From: Globodera rostochiensis
Taxonomy: Eukaryota > Nematoda > Chromadorea > Rhabditida > Heteroderidae
Reading direction: 5' to 3'
Assembly (NCBI GenBank): GCA_018350325.1
Contig: JAEVLN010000001.1
Span: 609,501 to 673,500 of the forward strand
DNA length: 64,000 nucleotides
The first letter of the stretch is position 1. Each line of letters starts with the position of its first letter. The notes under the pieces were generated by a model. That model saw nothing but the letters and a program-made list of their open reading frames with translations. It searched no databases and was not told the DNA's origin. A program made the translations under genes and the position numbers. Positions 11,001-22,140 of the stretch are shown here, one piece after another.

Positions 11001-14000
11001 TTGGCATTTGTCGTGAGGAGCGCACCGGCACACAACGGCTGCTTAATTCAATCCACGAATGGTTGGTGGGTTGAGAGTGGACGAGTCCATTCATTTTTAT
11101 GTGTTCTTCTCAGTCTGATCTGATCGGATCGGATTGGTTAATTTCCAATTCGTTAAGGCATACGATTCGAACCCTCCAATTCGATCGGAAGCGTTTTCTG
11201 TTGGGTACCATCGAAGAAAACATTGCCGTCGACCACGTTTTCTACACAGACCATCACTCAAAGTTTATATTGTTTTTTTTTGTCCTTTCGAAATATAAAT
11301 TTGAGGGCCTCCTATTTGGTTCGCTTTGCTGCCTCTCAGCACAGGTTCATGTTGAAGATGCGGCAATGGCAGGGAACGCTGAATCGAATGCATTTGGTAC
11401 AGCGACAGAAAGACGTCGGAATAGAACAGAGAAGACGAAGTGACGGTAATTGCCAAGTTGGGAGTGGGGGAGGGGGCCATGGGTTGTGCACCCACCCACC
11501 CATCATTGCCGATGGGAATGTTCACTAAACCAAATTTGGTTACCTGTCTTTGATGTTCTGAATGTTAAAATTAAGAGAAGTAACATCGAGAACTTGGCAC
11601 AATCTATCCCGGACAAAGGAAAGTCCCCAGTTATTTGTGGAGTTTTGGAATGAAATTTGGTTGGTGGGTAAAACATCCTGGATTCTTAACTAAACTGTTT
11701 GTTGTTGTTTTTTTGCTAAATCTTTTTCCCGTAAATAATTCCTTGGCGAAATGTTTTATTTTTGAACCAATTTTATCACGCGTAGGCAGGCGGTGCCCAT
11801 CGATAGGGCTAAATCTCCCAAAAATATGCACTATTCCAGACGTAGTAAGTGAACAACAAATTGGAGCAGCCAACGACGGGTTTCAGACGCATGTCAGGAA
11901 CACTTCCTATCCACAAATGGGAATTAGACAAGGTGCCTTTTCACTAATTGGGTCACTTTATTTGTTTAAACCCTTTGAATAGAATTTGGGGCGATGTCTC
12001 CGCCCTCCGAATATTCATCCGACAACAATCGTTTGATGTTCGAAACGGAGAGGGAATACATTGAGGCAACTTCACATTTTGAGATTGATTATTACGTTTT
12101 TTTCTTTTTAAGTACTTTTATGGTTCCGAGGCACAACGGGTCGATGTTCTTATGGAGAAGGACCCCGTGCATGGGTTGGGACTGACTCTGATCGATGGGG
12201 ACATGAATGGGATTAAGGTATTTGTTTGTTGTTGAAGAATGGGATTAAGGTATTTATTTGTTGTTGAAGAATGGGATTAAGGTATTCATTTGTTGTTGAA
12301 ACTGATTTAATCGATTCCATCAATTAGACAGTGTTTGTGAAGTCGTTAAGCCCCGAGGGTGACGGCAAACGGAAGGGTTTGCTGATCGGCGACTGTCTTC
12401 TAAGTGTTAACGGTTGAGAGTTTATGACGAGAATTAAGAAAACTGTCCCTGTCCAGGCATTTCCCTCTTCAACAAGAGCAGACACGACGCGGTCGACCTG
12501 GTTTCCAGCTGTGGGAGGGAAGTCCGACTTGAACTTTTGCGCTTTCCGTCCGTCTCAGAAGTGCTCGCGCAGGGCTCTCCCCAAAGTGCCGGATTAGAGG
12601 ATTGATGTTTTGCAATGTCGGGATTTAGATGCCTTTTCTTCCCCGGAGAAAGAAACAACCGACCAAACGGATTCTGAAAACGTTGAAAAGAGAGAAGAAA
12701 TGCCTTCGTCCGTTGGGTTGAGACGACGCGCTTCCAACGCTTCGGTCAAAGCGGTCCGAACACAAGAGGGGCCCAAAGAAAAGGAAGGGGTTAACGATTT
12801 GCGGAAAGGTTCGACGGCGACCAATGAAAGCAAGTGGGTCGGGTTGACGACGTACAACAACAGTTCAAGCCCACTCCCTAATCCCTAATACAAAATAAAT
12901 AACAACTTTCAGTTTCAATTTTCGTTTCTCATTGTCAGAGTCAGCTCAATTAGTGGCGGCACGGCCCATTCCACAATTTCGTCCGCCCAACGACGTCAGC
13001 GTGCAGTTTCGGACTTTGGCGCTTTGTATTTGCCTGCCCTAAAGACCGATGACATTTTGGCGTTGGGCTGCACAAATGCGGGCCGAGCAATCGAAAGGCC
13101 CCAGCGTTACAGACGGCACAAAACCAGTGCCGGATTTCACGAGTCAAAGTTAAATTATCTGTACTTTTTTTTAATTGTTTTTAATTACAGAAATTCGGCG
13201 GACTCTGACTCGGACAGCGGGGACAGTCGAAGTAATATCGCGAAAAAGGTAACTGACGCTGCTCGACGAGGCGAATACAAGCCGCATTTGCCACCGGCAT
13301 TGTCTATGTACTCATTCTTGGGTGATGAAGACGACGTGGACGAAACCAACTTTATGTCCAAATCGGCGTCGAATGTGCAACCGAATGCGGACCAACGATT
13401 TCACTCACCCTTCGGCGCTTGTTTCTGTTTGTTAGCCTCGTACTCGACATGTCAAAATTTGTCCGTTTTTAGCAATTGACAGTCGCAACAATTCGAAAGA
13501 CTCTGCCGGTGGTCAGTCACCGTTCGCTTCGGCCGTTGAACGTTTCGTTCGTGTGGAAAATGTGACGGATTCAATTTCGTGGAACAGTGCAAAACTATCG
13601 GCAAAGGACGCTAGACGCTCCAAAGGGTGCGTTGAACTGCTTTAAAACCACGATTGATTGGGGTCATCAACAAATTATTCTTCACTTTCATCTCGATTTG
13701 TATTTCTCAGAAACAACAACAGCAATAACCTTGACTGGACTAATTGTCTCTCCGACGTGGAAAGGGCCGATTCCTCTTCTCCCTCGCCTTCACCTTCGCC
13801 CCGGGCGTCGTCACCGTCCGGCCGAAAGCACAAAAAATTCACCATTCGAATAGCGCGCGCGAGTTCCGCCGACTCTTTGCCCTTCAAAGTCCATTCGTTG
13901 CCCGGAAAAGGCCTTTTTGTGAACGAAATTGACCCAACGAAAATGCCCTGAGTCGGTCACTTTACGTGTCAATGATCGCATTGTCGCGGTGGGTATCGGC

Positions 14001-14493
14001 AGCATGGAGAGTTTAATCTTTTTGGAAATAAATCCGCAGGTTGACGGAGTGTCAGTGATCGGATACGCATGGGAACACGTCGTTGATAAAATGGTTTGTG
14101 CTGGAGGTGGGAGGGCGGAGTTGGAGTTGACTGTTGAACGGACGGTGGTGGAGGAAGTCAGCGGGACGGAGGAGCAGACTTTGCTGGTCACTCTCGACAA
14201 AACGCAAAGCGGCGCAATCGGTCAAATGTTCTTTTATTTTACGTTCGTAATTTGACACAACAAAACTTTCAGGACTCAGTTTGGCCAAACGGATGGGCTT
14301 AGAGGGAGTCTTCGTGCGGAACATCGCGTCGGGTTCAATTGCTGCACGGGAGGGAACTTTACGCGTGGGGGACAGAATTTGGCGTGTGCAGGGCGAACAT
14401 GTCGTTGCTGGAGAGTCACCAGCCAGCGTTGTCAAGCGGCTCAAAGATTTGTCGGGACAGTTCAGTATCGAAGTGCTTCGAAGGCGGGAGTAA
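8024..14493 (+). CDS. KIND-FERM-triple-PDZ scaffold protein, FRMPD2-like
   Basis: This is a large membrane-cortex scaffold. A KIND domain (VNLTELLEVRGDGLTPSELL to VSSLFKEVMGDL) spans about 8040-8650. A low-complexity linker then includes the duplicated exon at about 8976-9428. The FERM domain runs about 9940-11445 (VVYVRLLNGNIVEVNC, HLNITEHMFFGLTLQQRFGE, FLEEDQRLEKWAPPGWK; QLYLQLRQDILSGTLRFLP; FKMRQ-like C lobe MLKMRQWQGTLNRMH). PDZ1 lies at about 12110-12570 (DPVHGLGLTLIDGD, GDCLLSVNGISLFNK). PDZ2 is at about 13850-14190 (NDRIVA, VDGVSVIGYAWEHVVDKM). PDZ3 is at about 14275-14490 (RVGDRIWRVQGEHVV), ending RRRE-stop. This order matches vertebrate FRMPD2; PTPN13 is related but carries a phosphatase domain not seen here. 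Two single-base frame breaks (10048 and 13940-13943) interrupt the FERM and PDZ2 codes. They are probable assembly indels unless the allele is damaged. Confidence 0.82.
8950..9434 (+). repeat. Right arm of the inverted duplication
   Basis: It matches 6162-6652 on the opposite strand almost base for base. Here the exon joins SYLFDD to EYTTINAVDIPSGFQRKG and later KEPEIE to VLPFGPEKRRE, all in phase 0. That continuity is why I think this gene may be the donor, but direction of copying is not proven. Confidence 0.95.
12205..12300 (+). repeat. Three 32-bp tandem copies across a splice donor
   Basis: A unit beginning GAATGGGATTAAGGTATTT and ending TTTGTTGTTGAA occurs three times in a row with one changed base in the T-rich middle. 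Each copy contains the exon end ATTAAG and the donor GTATTT of the PDZ1 intron. The gene therefore offers three consecutive donor sites. Confidence 0.9.
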
Positions 14494-15129
14494 GACGGAC
14501 GAAAAATAAACAAAAGGGGCTTCCTTTACACTCCAAAACATTCATTCTCTTCTCGTTTTCTCACTTTTCACTTAACTTTTTGATGTGTCCAAAATTCCAA
14601 ATGCGCAAAATTCCAAATCCAAATGCTTTGATTTGTGTCGATGGCAAAATCGCTTTTTGTTTTTGCCGGATTAGGGGGCGCGCACAGAATCCTTCAAGTT
14701 TTGTGCATTTAAGTTTTGTGGCAGAGCGTTTTCATTCCTTCCTCATCCTTTCTTAATTGTGATAATCATACTTAAATAACCAAACAGATTCTTATAAACC
14801 CATTATTAAATCAAAACAATTAATAAATATTTTCCAACAGAGAGAGATAGCATTTTCTCGTAATTGGCTTTCACATACGGACCGGTAACTATAGTCATTA
14901 AATTTTTATTTCGCGAAAGAAAATAAACATGGTAACGGACTGAAAAAAGAAAAATGGCGGAATAATGTTTCAATTGTTGTAATAAAACACATAAATTTGC
15001 AAATTCCATGACAAATTGATCGTGAATTTATTGTAATTGCTGAATGTGTAACACTTTAGTTGGTTGCCGTTTCCGCTTACATCCAAACGACCCGCAATTG
15101 TGTTCATTTCCTTCCGTCGTCGTCTTTCG
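14494..15129. other. Convergent 3' flanks of the scaffold gene and TNPO3
   Basis: This stretch holds no convincing reading frame. 'aaaaataaacaaaag' at 14500 is a likely polyadenylation signal for the plus-strand gene. The rest is AT-rich with no repeat noticed. Confidence 0.5.
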
Positions 15130-18100
15130 TCACGCATAAAATTTGCTCAGTTCACGCATCGCCTCCAAAATATCATAGGGACGCACCGATCTAACAAAAC
15201 ATATTTATTCTCATAATAATTAAAAAATTACTCCAAAACTGTGACGCGAAAATCGTTCAATTGTTTTGGGGTCGCACTGTGTCCCCCATCATTGGGCAAT
15301 TGCATACAGACGAAATTCAGCCATTGCTCCGCTTTCTGTGAGTCGAAACGGATATAATTAGCCCATAAAAAATAACGAATTCGCCGGATACTTTGTGTGG
15401 CTTTGTTATGATGCAAATGACCTGTTTGTCCGTTTTGAGCAACTCGTGAACAATTTCGGCCATTTCTTTGCACAACGAATTGGAGAGATGGAATAGTGCG
15501 GCACTGACAGAGGCCAACATAAGTTGGGGTCCGTTTTCGGCAAGCAATTGGCCCACTCGTGCGGTTATATCCTTCGAAAGTGCTTGGCCCTTTAAAAGGG
15601 GAGGAATTAAATGCACCAATCATTTTTTTCACAACAAATTTAACAAATTTTCCATTTCTCCAAATCGCAAGAAAACTTACGCGTTTACCATTCGCAACGG
15701 CAATTATCTCCAGCACAAATTTGGTGACCGATTTGTTGGCGTCTTGGTGGTTGAGGACAAGCCCGTGAATGGCGCCTTGCAAAAGTTGGACTACGACCGG
15801 ATGCGAGAACAAAATGGACGGTGAACGCTGTAATTATAAATGACGGCGGAAGGCGTACGGACTTCCCATTCAACCCTAACCTGAACGAATCGAATGGCCA
15901 ATCTGTACAGGTCGTCCACCGTGTCCGGGTGGTTTCGCAGCCCATTCTCGGAATCAGCCGCCAAAAGGGCGAGAGATCGCGTTGCCAAGTTCTATAACCC
16001 CGGGGTAGTGGTATTATAAGAATAAGATTTTCTAATCATTGTTAAACGACCTGATTAGTAGGTAAAACACCAACCCTTATCATAAGAAACTTTCAATTTG
16101 CCACTAATTTCATGGTTAGCCAATTTTTTATGAATTGGGCATCTAATCATCCCCTTAGGCATTGAGCGAGAGAGTTAATGTTTCTCGATTGACCCACTTC
16201 TAGCATCTGAAGCATTCCCGGCTGAAGGTGGGCCATTGCGCCGTACTCATCCACCAGAATGCTGGACAGGTAGAGAAGGCAAGAATGTGGGAATTGGCCG
16301 TAGGTGAGCATTATTTGGCTGGCCAAGGGTTCAATGAACACGACGGACTGGGCGCCCATCGAACGGATCAGAAAGCGAATGGTTCGACATGAATGTTCAA
16401 CGACCCCTTGGGGGAGAATAAACGAATAAATATATAAAAATTGGCATTTACTTTGCTCCGACTGATGACGCTGAAGTGTGGTCAGAGCACATTCCATCGC
16501 ATTTGAGCAGAGTGTCAGCCAAGGACATTCGGGGGGCAGCTCTTGTCCTTCATTGGCCATCTGCAAATTTTGAATACTTTTTACTTAATTTCCGATATTT
16601 TGTTTTTGAACTCGCTTATAGGGCTCCCACCTGTTTATAGGCCAATTGTTGTTGCCATGGAAGGAGAATCCGCCACACACCGGCGAGTCTGTCCAGCCAA
16701 AGGACGGGGTCGGTTTGCAACTTGGCCCAGCTGTCCGGGCCGTTCTCCTTATTTTCTTCGAACAAAGTCGACGAAGAAGCTATTTGGGAGGCGTGGACTT
16801 GGCCAAGTGTTTTTTGATTTATCTTAAATTGCGTTAATTTTCCTCCATGTTTTATAGAGAAAAACGAAACCTCGCCAAGACGAGCATTAGACCCCGCACA
16901 AAGGCGACCAAGACCGGCACAAAGTTGGTGAGCCGGGAGGTCGTTGATCAGATGAGCAGAGGCTTAAAAGCGCACTTTTGAATACGTTAATGAGACGGGA
17001 GGGCTTTGATGTTTATAGCCGGCAAACTTTCTCAACTTCATTGGTTTGTCGGAAAAGATTGGTTTACCCCTAAGCAAATGGTGCGCAGCCTGCTCCATCT
17101 CCTGTCCACTGCTTTGCGCTTGTTCGACACGTGCGAGCAGTTCATTCAAAGTTGCCAAGTACTCGTTATGGAAATTCCTCCTTTGGACCTTTGAAAGTTT
17201 TAAAATTTTCTCATAACCGAATAAGGCCTTGCCTCCTGCCAACCCCTTTCCATGAGCTGTTCCAAACACTCAGCAACAGTCAGTCCCAGGATTCCTCCGC
17301 CGAGACCAAACAGAGAAGCAAGCCAATTAAAAATGCGCTCTTAAACGCTTTTTTAAACGCAAAAGCAGAGCTATAAAAAATGCCTACCGGTGTATTCCCA
17401 ATTGAATTCCAGCCAATTCTGGAGGTTGCCAATCATTTGGACGCTCGTCTTCAACAGCTGCCGATGAGTGGCCATGATGGGGAATTTGAGGATGGCATCC
17501 AACAGAAGGGGGACGACCGACCGCTCAGTTCTAAAATGAAACAATAGTGAGAGATCAATCGACACTTAATAAGCAGTAATTGTTCACTCAGCAACGTTTC
17601 CTACGAAGGCGGAAATGATGAAGAGAATGGCCTCCATTTGGTCCCAACTGTCCGAACTGTTCAGCACTTCCATCAAACGTTTGAGCAAATTGACAGAGCC
17701 AACGATGAAAGTCTTGGTTTAAGAATAGCAAGAATATAAATACAAAAGCAAACTCACCACGTCCTTAACACTTTCCTGGGTCTTTGACCGAAAGTCGGCG
17801 TGCTCCGAATTCCTGTCAAGCAATTCGTGCGAGTCCGGCTCCACACGACAGTGTTTACACACCGAAAGGATGTGCTTTTCCACATAAGGCACGAAAACAC
17901 ATCGAAGTTCTTCAAAATCGGCTTCTTCGCACCGGTACAAATACTCGGACAATTGATACCACACATTGAAACTCATCTCACATAGCTTAAACAACACGTA
18001 AACATATTCAACTTGTCCCCAACTTTGATTACAGAATAATCGTGGTAGTCGCTGACCATCTGAAGCATGTCCAGCATTCGCAAGTCGCCAAATCCCTTGC

Positions 18101-18772
18101 GGTGCTGGTTGGCCATCTCAGTGAGAAAAGCATTGGACTGTTCTGCGTAAAGTCGAGCGAAATTTTGCAATCTAAATAAAGCATTAATTATATGACATTG
18201 ATTGTCGTCTAAATTGTGCAAATATAAAAGGATAAGAAAGGAATTTTTTTCTCTAAACGCGAAGTTAAATGCGTCTTACTTCTCCGAGTCCTCTTCCCTC
18301 ATGGCGACTCGAAATGCATCGGCGGTTTCAAAGATGCTCTGTTGCAGAAGTTGGGCCAGTTCGTTCTGCTCGCTGGACAGCTCAAGCTTCTCACCCTCAT
18401 AGCCAATCAATTGGAGAGCATTCACCGCACATTCGGTGGCCGCGTCGTGCAGTTGCTGAGAAGTGTTGGGTTGGCTCAGCAAAGAGAGCACCGACCGGAA
18501 GAAAGGGGAACGCGCGAGCTGAAAATTAAAAACAACCAAATTTGGGCGGAAAAAGACAACGCACAACGCCTGCGGGACAACGACAGTTCAGAAGCCACGA
18601 AGACAAGCAGTTAACCGCCTTAATTTCACCAAAATGATTTATTCACCAAAAACAAATCAAAAGAAAAACCTGTGCGCGCAAACCGTTCTCTTCGGACGCA
18701 TCCGTTGAACATAAATGAAACTAAATAAAAGACAGAAAATCAGAAAAAAATAGTCCGCTCCTGGGTGGATTC

Positions 18773-18823
<51 letters not shown>

Positions 18824-19574
18824 AGGAGCAGCTGGGTAGTGGTCTTCATAAATACAACAAATACCCACCAATTTGTTGAGCACAGTTTCTGTGTGCGCCG
18901 CCATTTCTTCTTCGACTTCAGCCCGTCTATTCTCGCCAATTTTAAGCTTTCGGCTATACAACTCTTCGGGAAGCGCTTTGAACAGTGCAAGAAGAATAGG
19001 ACTGGACGAGGAAGAGGGGGAGGAGCTCAATTGGACGAGTATTTGGGCAACGAAGCCTTTCCAATCGACGACTTGGATGTACAGGTCGGAAAGTGCGGCA
19101 CTTAGTTGTATAACAATTGCGGTAGTGTTTCTGCCAAATCTGGACTCGATGGAGCTAAAAATGGCATTCGGACTGTGACGATGTGTCAGCAGTTGAGACC
19201 GACCCGAGTTGGTTGAGCAGAGAATCGCGTAACGGTGCGACCGCGTCACTGGGAAGTTCCCTCGCCGAGTGAAGCACTTTCGTACGGAGCGTTTGCGCAG
19301 CGAATAAACACGCCTCAAAGGAACGGCCCTCCGCGAGCATTTGGTCGGCGACTGTCCACGCATAAACCTGAACCCCTTCAACTTGTTGGTTATTCCTACA
19401 TTACACCCATCCAGAAATGTAAATTCCTCCTCCAACTTCCCCAAAATGTCATTCCTTTAAACCAACCGATTTTTGAAAGTCCTCAAGCCACCTCGACGCT
19501 TGCATGTTTTGTTGTGTTTCATTGCTTTGTAGAGCAGACAACGCTTCATAAACCCGTTCAGTAGTAATTGCCAT
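15130..19574 (-). CDS. TNPO3: Transportin-3, nuclear import receptor for SR proteins
   Basis: This importin-beta family receptor carries phosphorylated SR splicing factors into the nucleus. Exons read from 19574 follow human TNPO3 in order: an N-terminus with [16 protein letters not shown] and [143 protein letters not shown]; then a C-terminal exon ending [14 protein letters not shown] at 15130. The many short exons are helical HEAT-repeat code. An intron at about 18630-18870 contains a tRNA gene on the same strand. Its start is only 226 bp downstream of the MNAT1 stop, which suggests co-transcription. The identification is strong; some small exons are uncertain. Confidence 0.9.
18756..18829 (-). 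tRNA. tRNA-Asn (anticodon GTT)
   Basis: The minus strand gives a 74-nt cloverleaf. The acceptor GCTCCTG pairs with CAGGAGC and is followed by discriminator G. The D arm contains GCGCAATCGGTTAGCGC. The anticodon stem TTCGG/CCGAA encloses CTGTTAA, giving anticodon GTT. The T arm holds GGTTCGAATCC. No intron and no encoded CCA are present. It is nested in a TNPO3 intron in the same orientation. Intact pairing and A/B-box sequences indicate a functional gene. Confidence 0.96.
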
Positions 19575-19799
19575 TTTTCAAAGCGTAAGCACAACTTTTG
19601 AAGATGAAAATGTGAACAAAACAAATTATATAAATTTTTTAACATAATTACTTGAATAATGAAAAATAAATAATATTTGTATAACATAAAAATCTAAAAG
19701 CGTAGCACAAAAAAAAAATTCTTTTTAAATAATTTAACACGAATCAAATAGAGAAAACGACAGATAATATGTGACATAAATAATTTGTTCATAATGAAT

Positions 19800-21271
19800 T
19801 TAAAAGATCCGCGTGGGCTTCCAAAATTGCTCGCGTGCATCCGATACGTGCCAAATAGCCGCCAGCGACGGAGGAAGGCGGCGCTTGACGGACAAATTGA
19901 AGGCATCCGGACCGTTCGAGCTCCTCGTCCCCCGGGACCGGAGGGCCGTTGAGAAAAAGCGTCGGTTGGCTGTGATAATAGGGCTTTCCGCTGGGCCGGA
20001 TGACTCCAAAAGTGGCCCGCTCTTTGGCCCTTAGCTTCTCCTCTGGGGGATTTAAAGCCGCCGTTATTCGAAATGTTTCCTAACCCCTAACCTTGTTTGT
20101 CTCGTTTTCGCCGAATCATTTCTTCCTTGTCGGCCATTTCCTGCTCTATTCGCTTCTTCCGTTGGCGGTCCAGCACGACTTCGGCTGGCAAATCGCTCGA
20201 CCTCAATTCTTCTATTATTGCCTTGGGGTTGAACTTGACACTTCCCGAACGGTCTCTTCTTTCGCTCTGAAAATGCTTTCCATTCGCTTGGCATGACCGC
20301 AGGCCCAAGGGGTTTTTGAGAAAAAAACCATAGGGGGGACCGTTTGCAAAATTCGTAATTTGGACCAATTTTCTTAACAAATATCGTTAAAATGCAAATC
20401 TATTAACAATCGAGTCAATCCACCCACAAACGAAGCAGAATTCTAAAAAAATGTATTTTTGAAAATTGCTTAACGAATGGGAAACCACTCCTAAAAACGA
20501 ATTTAGAAAATGCAATACAAACGGAAAAATACGCCCCTAGAAACCGACTTTTCCCCCAACTGCCCCGAAGTTTTTTTTTCTAGAAACGGGCCCAGATGAC
20601 CGATTCTACCCGTACATTATCCTCCTGCACTTTACTCCTCCTGGCCATCTCTTCGTCGAGCATTGCTTTGACCCACAAATCGTCCTTCGTTGGCCGTCTT
20701 CGATTGCGCTCAATTGCTTCCGCAAATTCCTCTTTGAACGTGTGCATTTCCTGCTCCGTCTCTTCCACTTTCAATTCATTAACCAATCTGAAGAATGCCA
20801 TTATTCCCCCTCATACAAAAGGCGAATAAACAGTGGCACCTGAACACAATCTCTTCCACCCGTTCCAAATAGTCATTAAACTCCCGTAACGTTGCAAAGT
20901 CATCTTCTTGAAGGTTAAAAATCTTAAAAGCTGTTTAATTCCGTTAAAAACTAAAAACACCTTGCTGAGTCTTTTGCGGACAAAATTCTCGCGTTCCACT
21001 CTGGGGTCGTCAAATTGCTGAACCCAAAAGCCGGACCTCTTCAGCATTTTCCCGCATCCTTCGTATGGGCAGGGTGCCACGTTCCTGGCAAATAAATTTT
21101 CAACGCAATTTTGGCATAAGGGGTGACAGCATTCGTTGAGCATCATTACCTAAAAGTGACTGAAGTTGGTTGTGAACAGAATAGTTAAATTAAAATTAAC
21201 TTTACCAATGAACGATTTTGAAATTCACTCGTTTTGCATTTGGGACAAATCCGGTGATTGGCGGTAGTCAT
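19800..21271 (-). CDS. MNAT1: MAT1, CDK-activating kinase assembly factor (TFIIH subunit)
   Basis: This is the RING-finger subunit that assembles CDK7-cyclin H and anchors it to TFIIH. The start [35 protein letters not shown] and [15 protein letters not shown] give the cysteine/histidine pattern of the MAT1 [24 protein letters not shown] matches the conserved segment after it. Coiled-coil exons follow, then [20 protein letters not shown], equivalent to the human ELESSDLP region. The C-terminus ([20 protein letters not shown] to [14 protein letters not shown] at 19800) fits the hydrophobic CAK-binding end. An intron around 20300-20580 holds repeat copy C. The gene lies directly upstream of TNPO3. 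Confidence 0.9.
20343..20392 (-). repeat. Dispersed repeat family copy C
   Basis: The minus strand reads TTAACGATATTTGTTAAG then AAAATTGGTCCAAATTACGA. It lies within an MNAT1 intron. The flanking poly-G and 'ccaaggggtttttgag' may be part of the same element. Confidence 0.6.
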
Positions 21272-21610
21272 TCTGCGAGATAACAAGGATTCCTGGTGGC
21301 CAAGACTCGAATTGATGAGATTCTTTTTTAATTAATTTTGAGTGAGGTTCACATCAAAAGGTTGGAAAAGTCATTTTTTGAAAAATAGGTCGAAGCCACA
21401 AAATGTCGACTCAGCAAAAACCAAAGGGCCGCATTAAATTTCGAAAAAATTAGAATTTTAGAAAAATTGTTCGAATCCGGGGTTGGAGCTCGAAATAGGT
21501 CAAATGAAACACGCCGCCGAAGACCCTAGAAACCACGTTTTCTCGACTTAAGTCGAAAATATTTTGAGTATTCATTCAAAGATTTTTGTAATTCGTTAGG
21601 CCAAAGTATT

Positions 21611-22060
21611 TTTACTTAAAGCACAGCGTTTCATTTTTGCATTTTATTACCGTTAAGGAAGACAGTGTACTCCTTTTCCCTCTCTTTCTCTAACCGTCTC
21701 TTCTTTTGGCGTTCTCTCTCATCTTTTTTAATAATTATTTTGACCATCCCGCACTTCGAACACAAGAATTTTTGATTGAACACACCGATTTTCCTAATTT
21801 TTTGCACAGAGCTCACTAATATAATGGCCGATATTTTCTATCGGATGAAATTTTGATTCTATCGGCCAAATTTTTTTTTCAGCATTTTGAAGGTTAAAAA
21901 AATTTAAATTTAGCCTAAAATGTGAAAATCCGCCAACATAATTTTCGAATTTAGCGTTTGTTTTCTTTACTTTTATTCACTTTTTTTTCGTGTCGGAACT
22001 CTTGGCTAAATGGTTATGCGGTAATAAAATGCAAAAATGAAACGCTGTGCTTAAAGTAAT
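21611..22060. mobile_element. 450-bp MITE-like element with 42-bp terminal inverted repeats
   Basis: The ends 21611-21652 and 22019-22060 are inverted copies matching at 40 of 42 positions (core AAGCACAGCGTTTCATTTT). The interior is AT-rich. The 61-codon frame inside it (CSKCGMVK, then lysine-rich) does not resemble a transposase. I saw no clear target duplication. It occupies the intergenic space between MNAT1 and the divergent DHHC gene. Confidence 0.65.
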
Positions 22061-22140
22061 TTTCTCTGAAAAGTTCGAAACTCGTCGTTTTACCTTTCCT
22101 ATTTTTATTAAAAATCGGTTTAAAGAGCAAGGGCAAGACA

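Noticed and set aside
8024..14493. PTPN13 identity for the KIND-FERM-PDZ gene
   Set aside because: No phosphatase signature (HCxxGxxR) occurs after the last PDZ and the gene stops cleanly.
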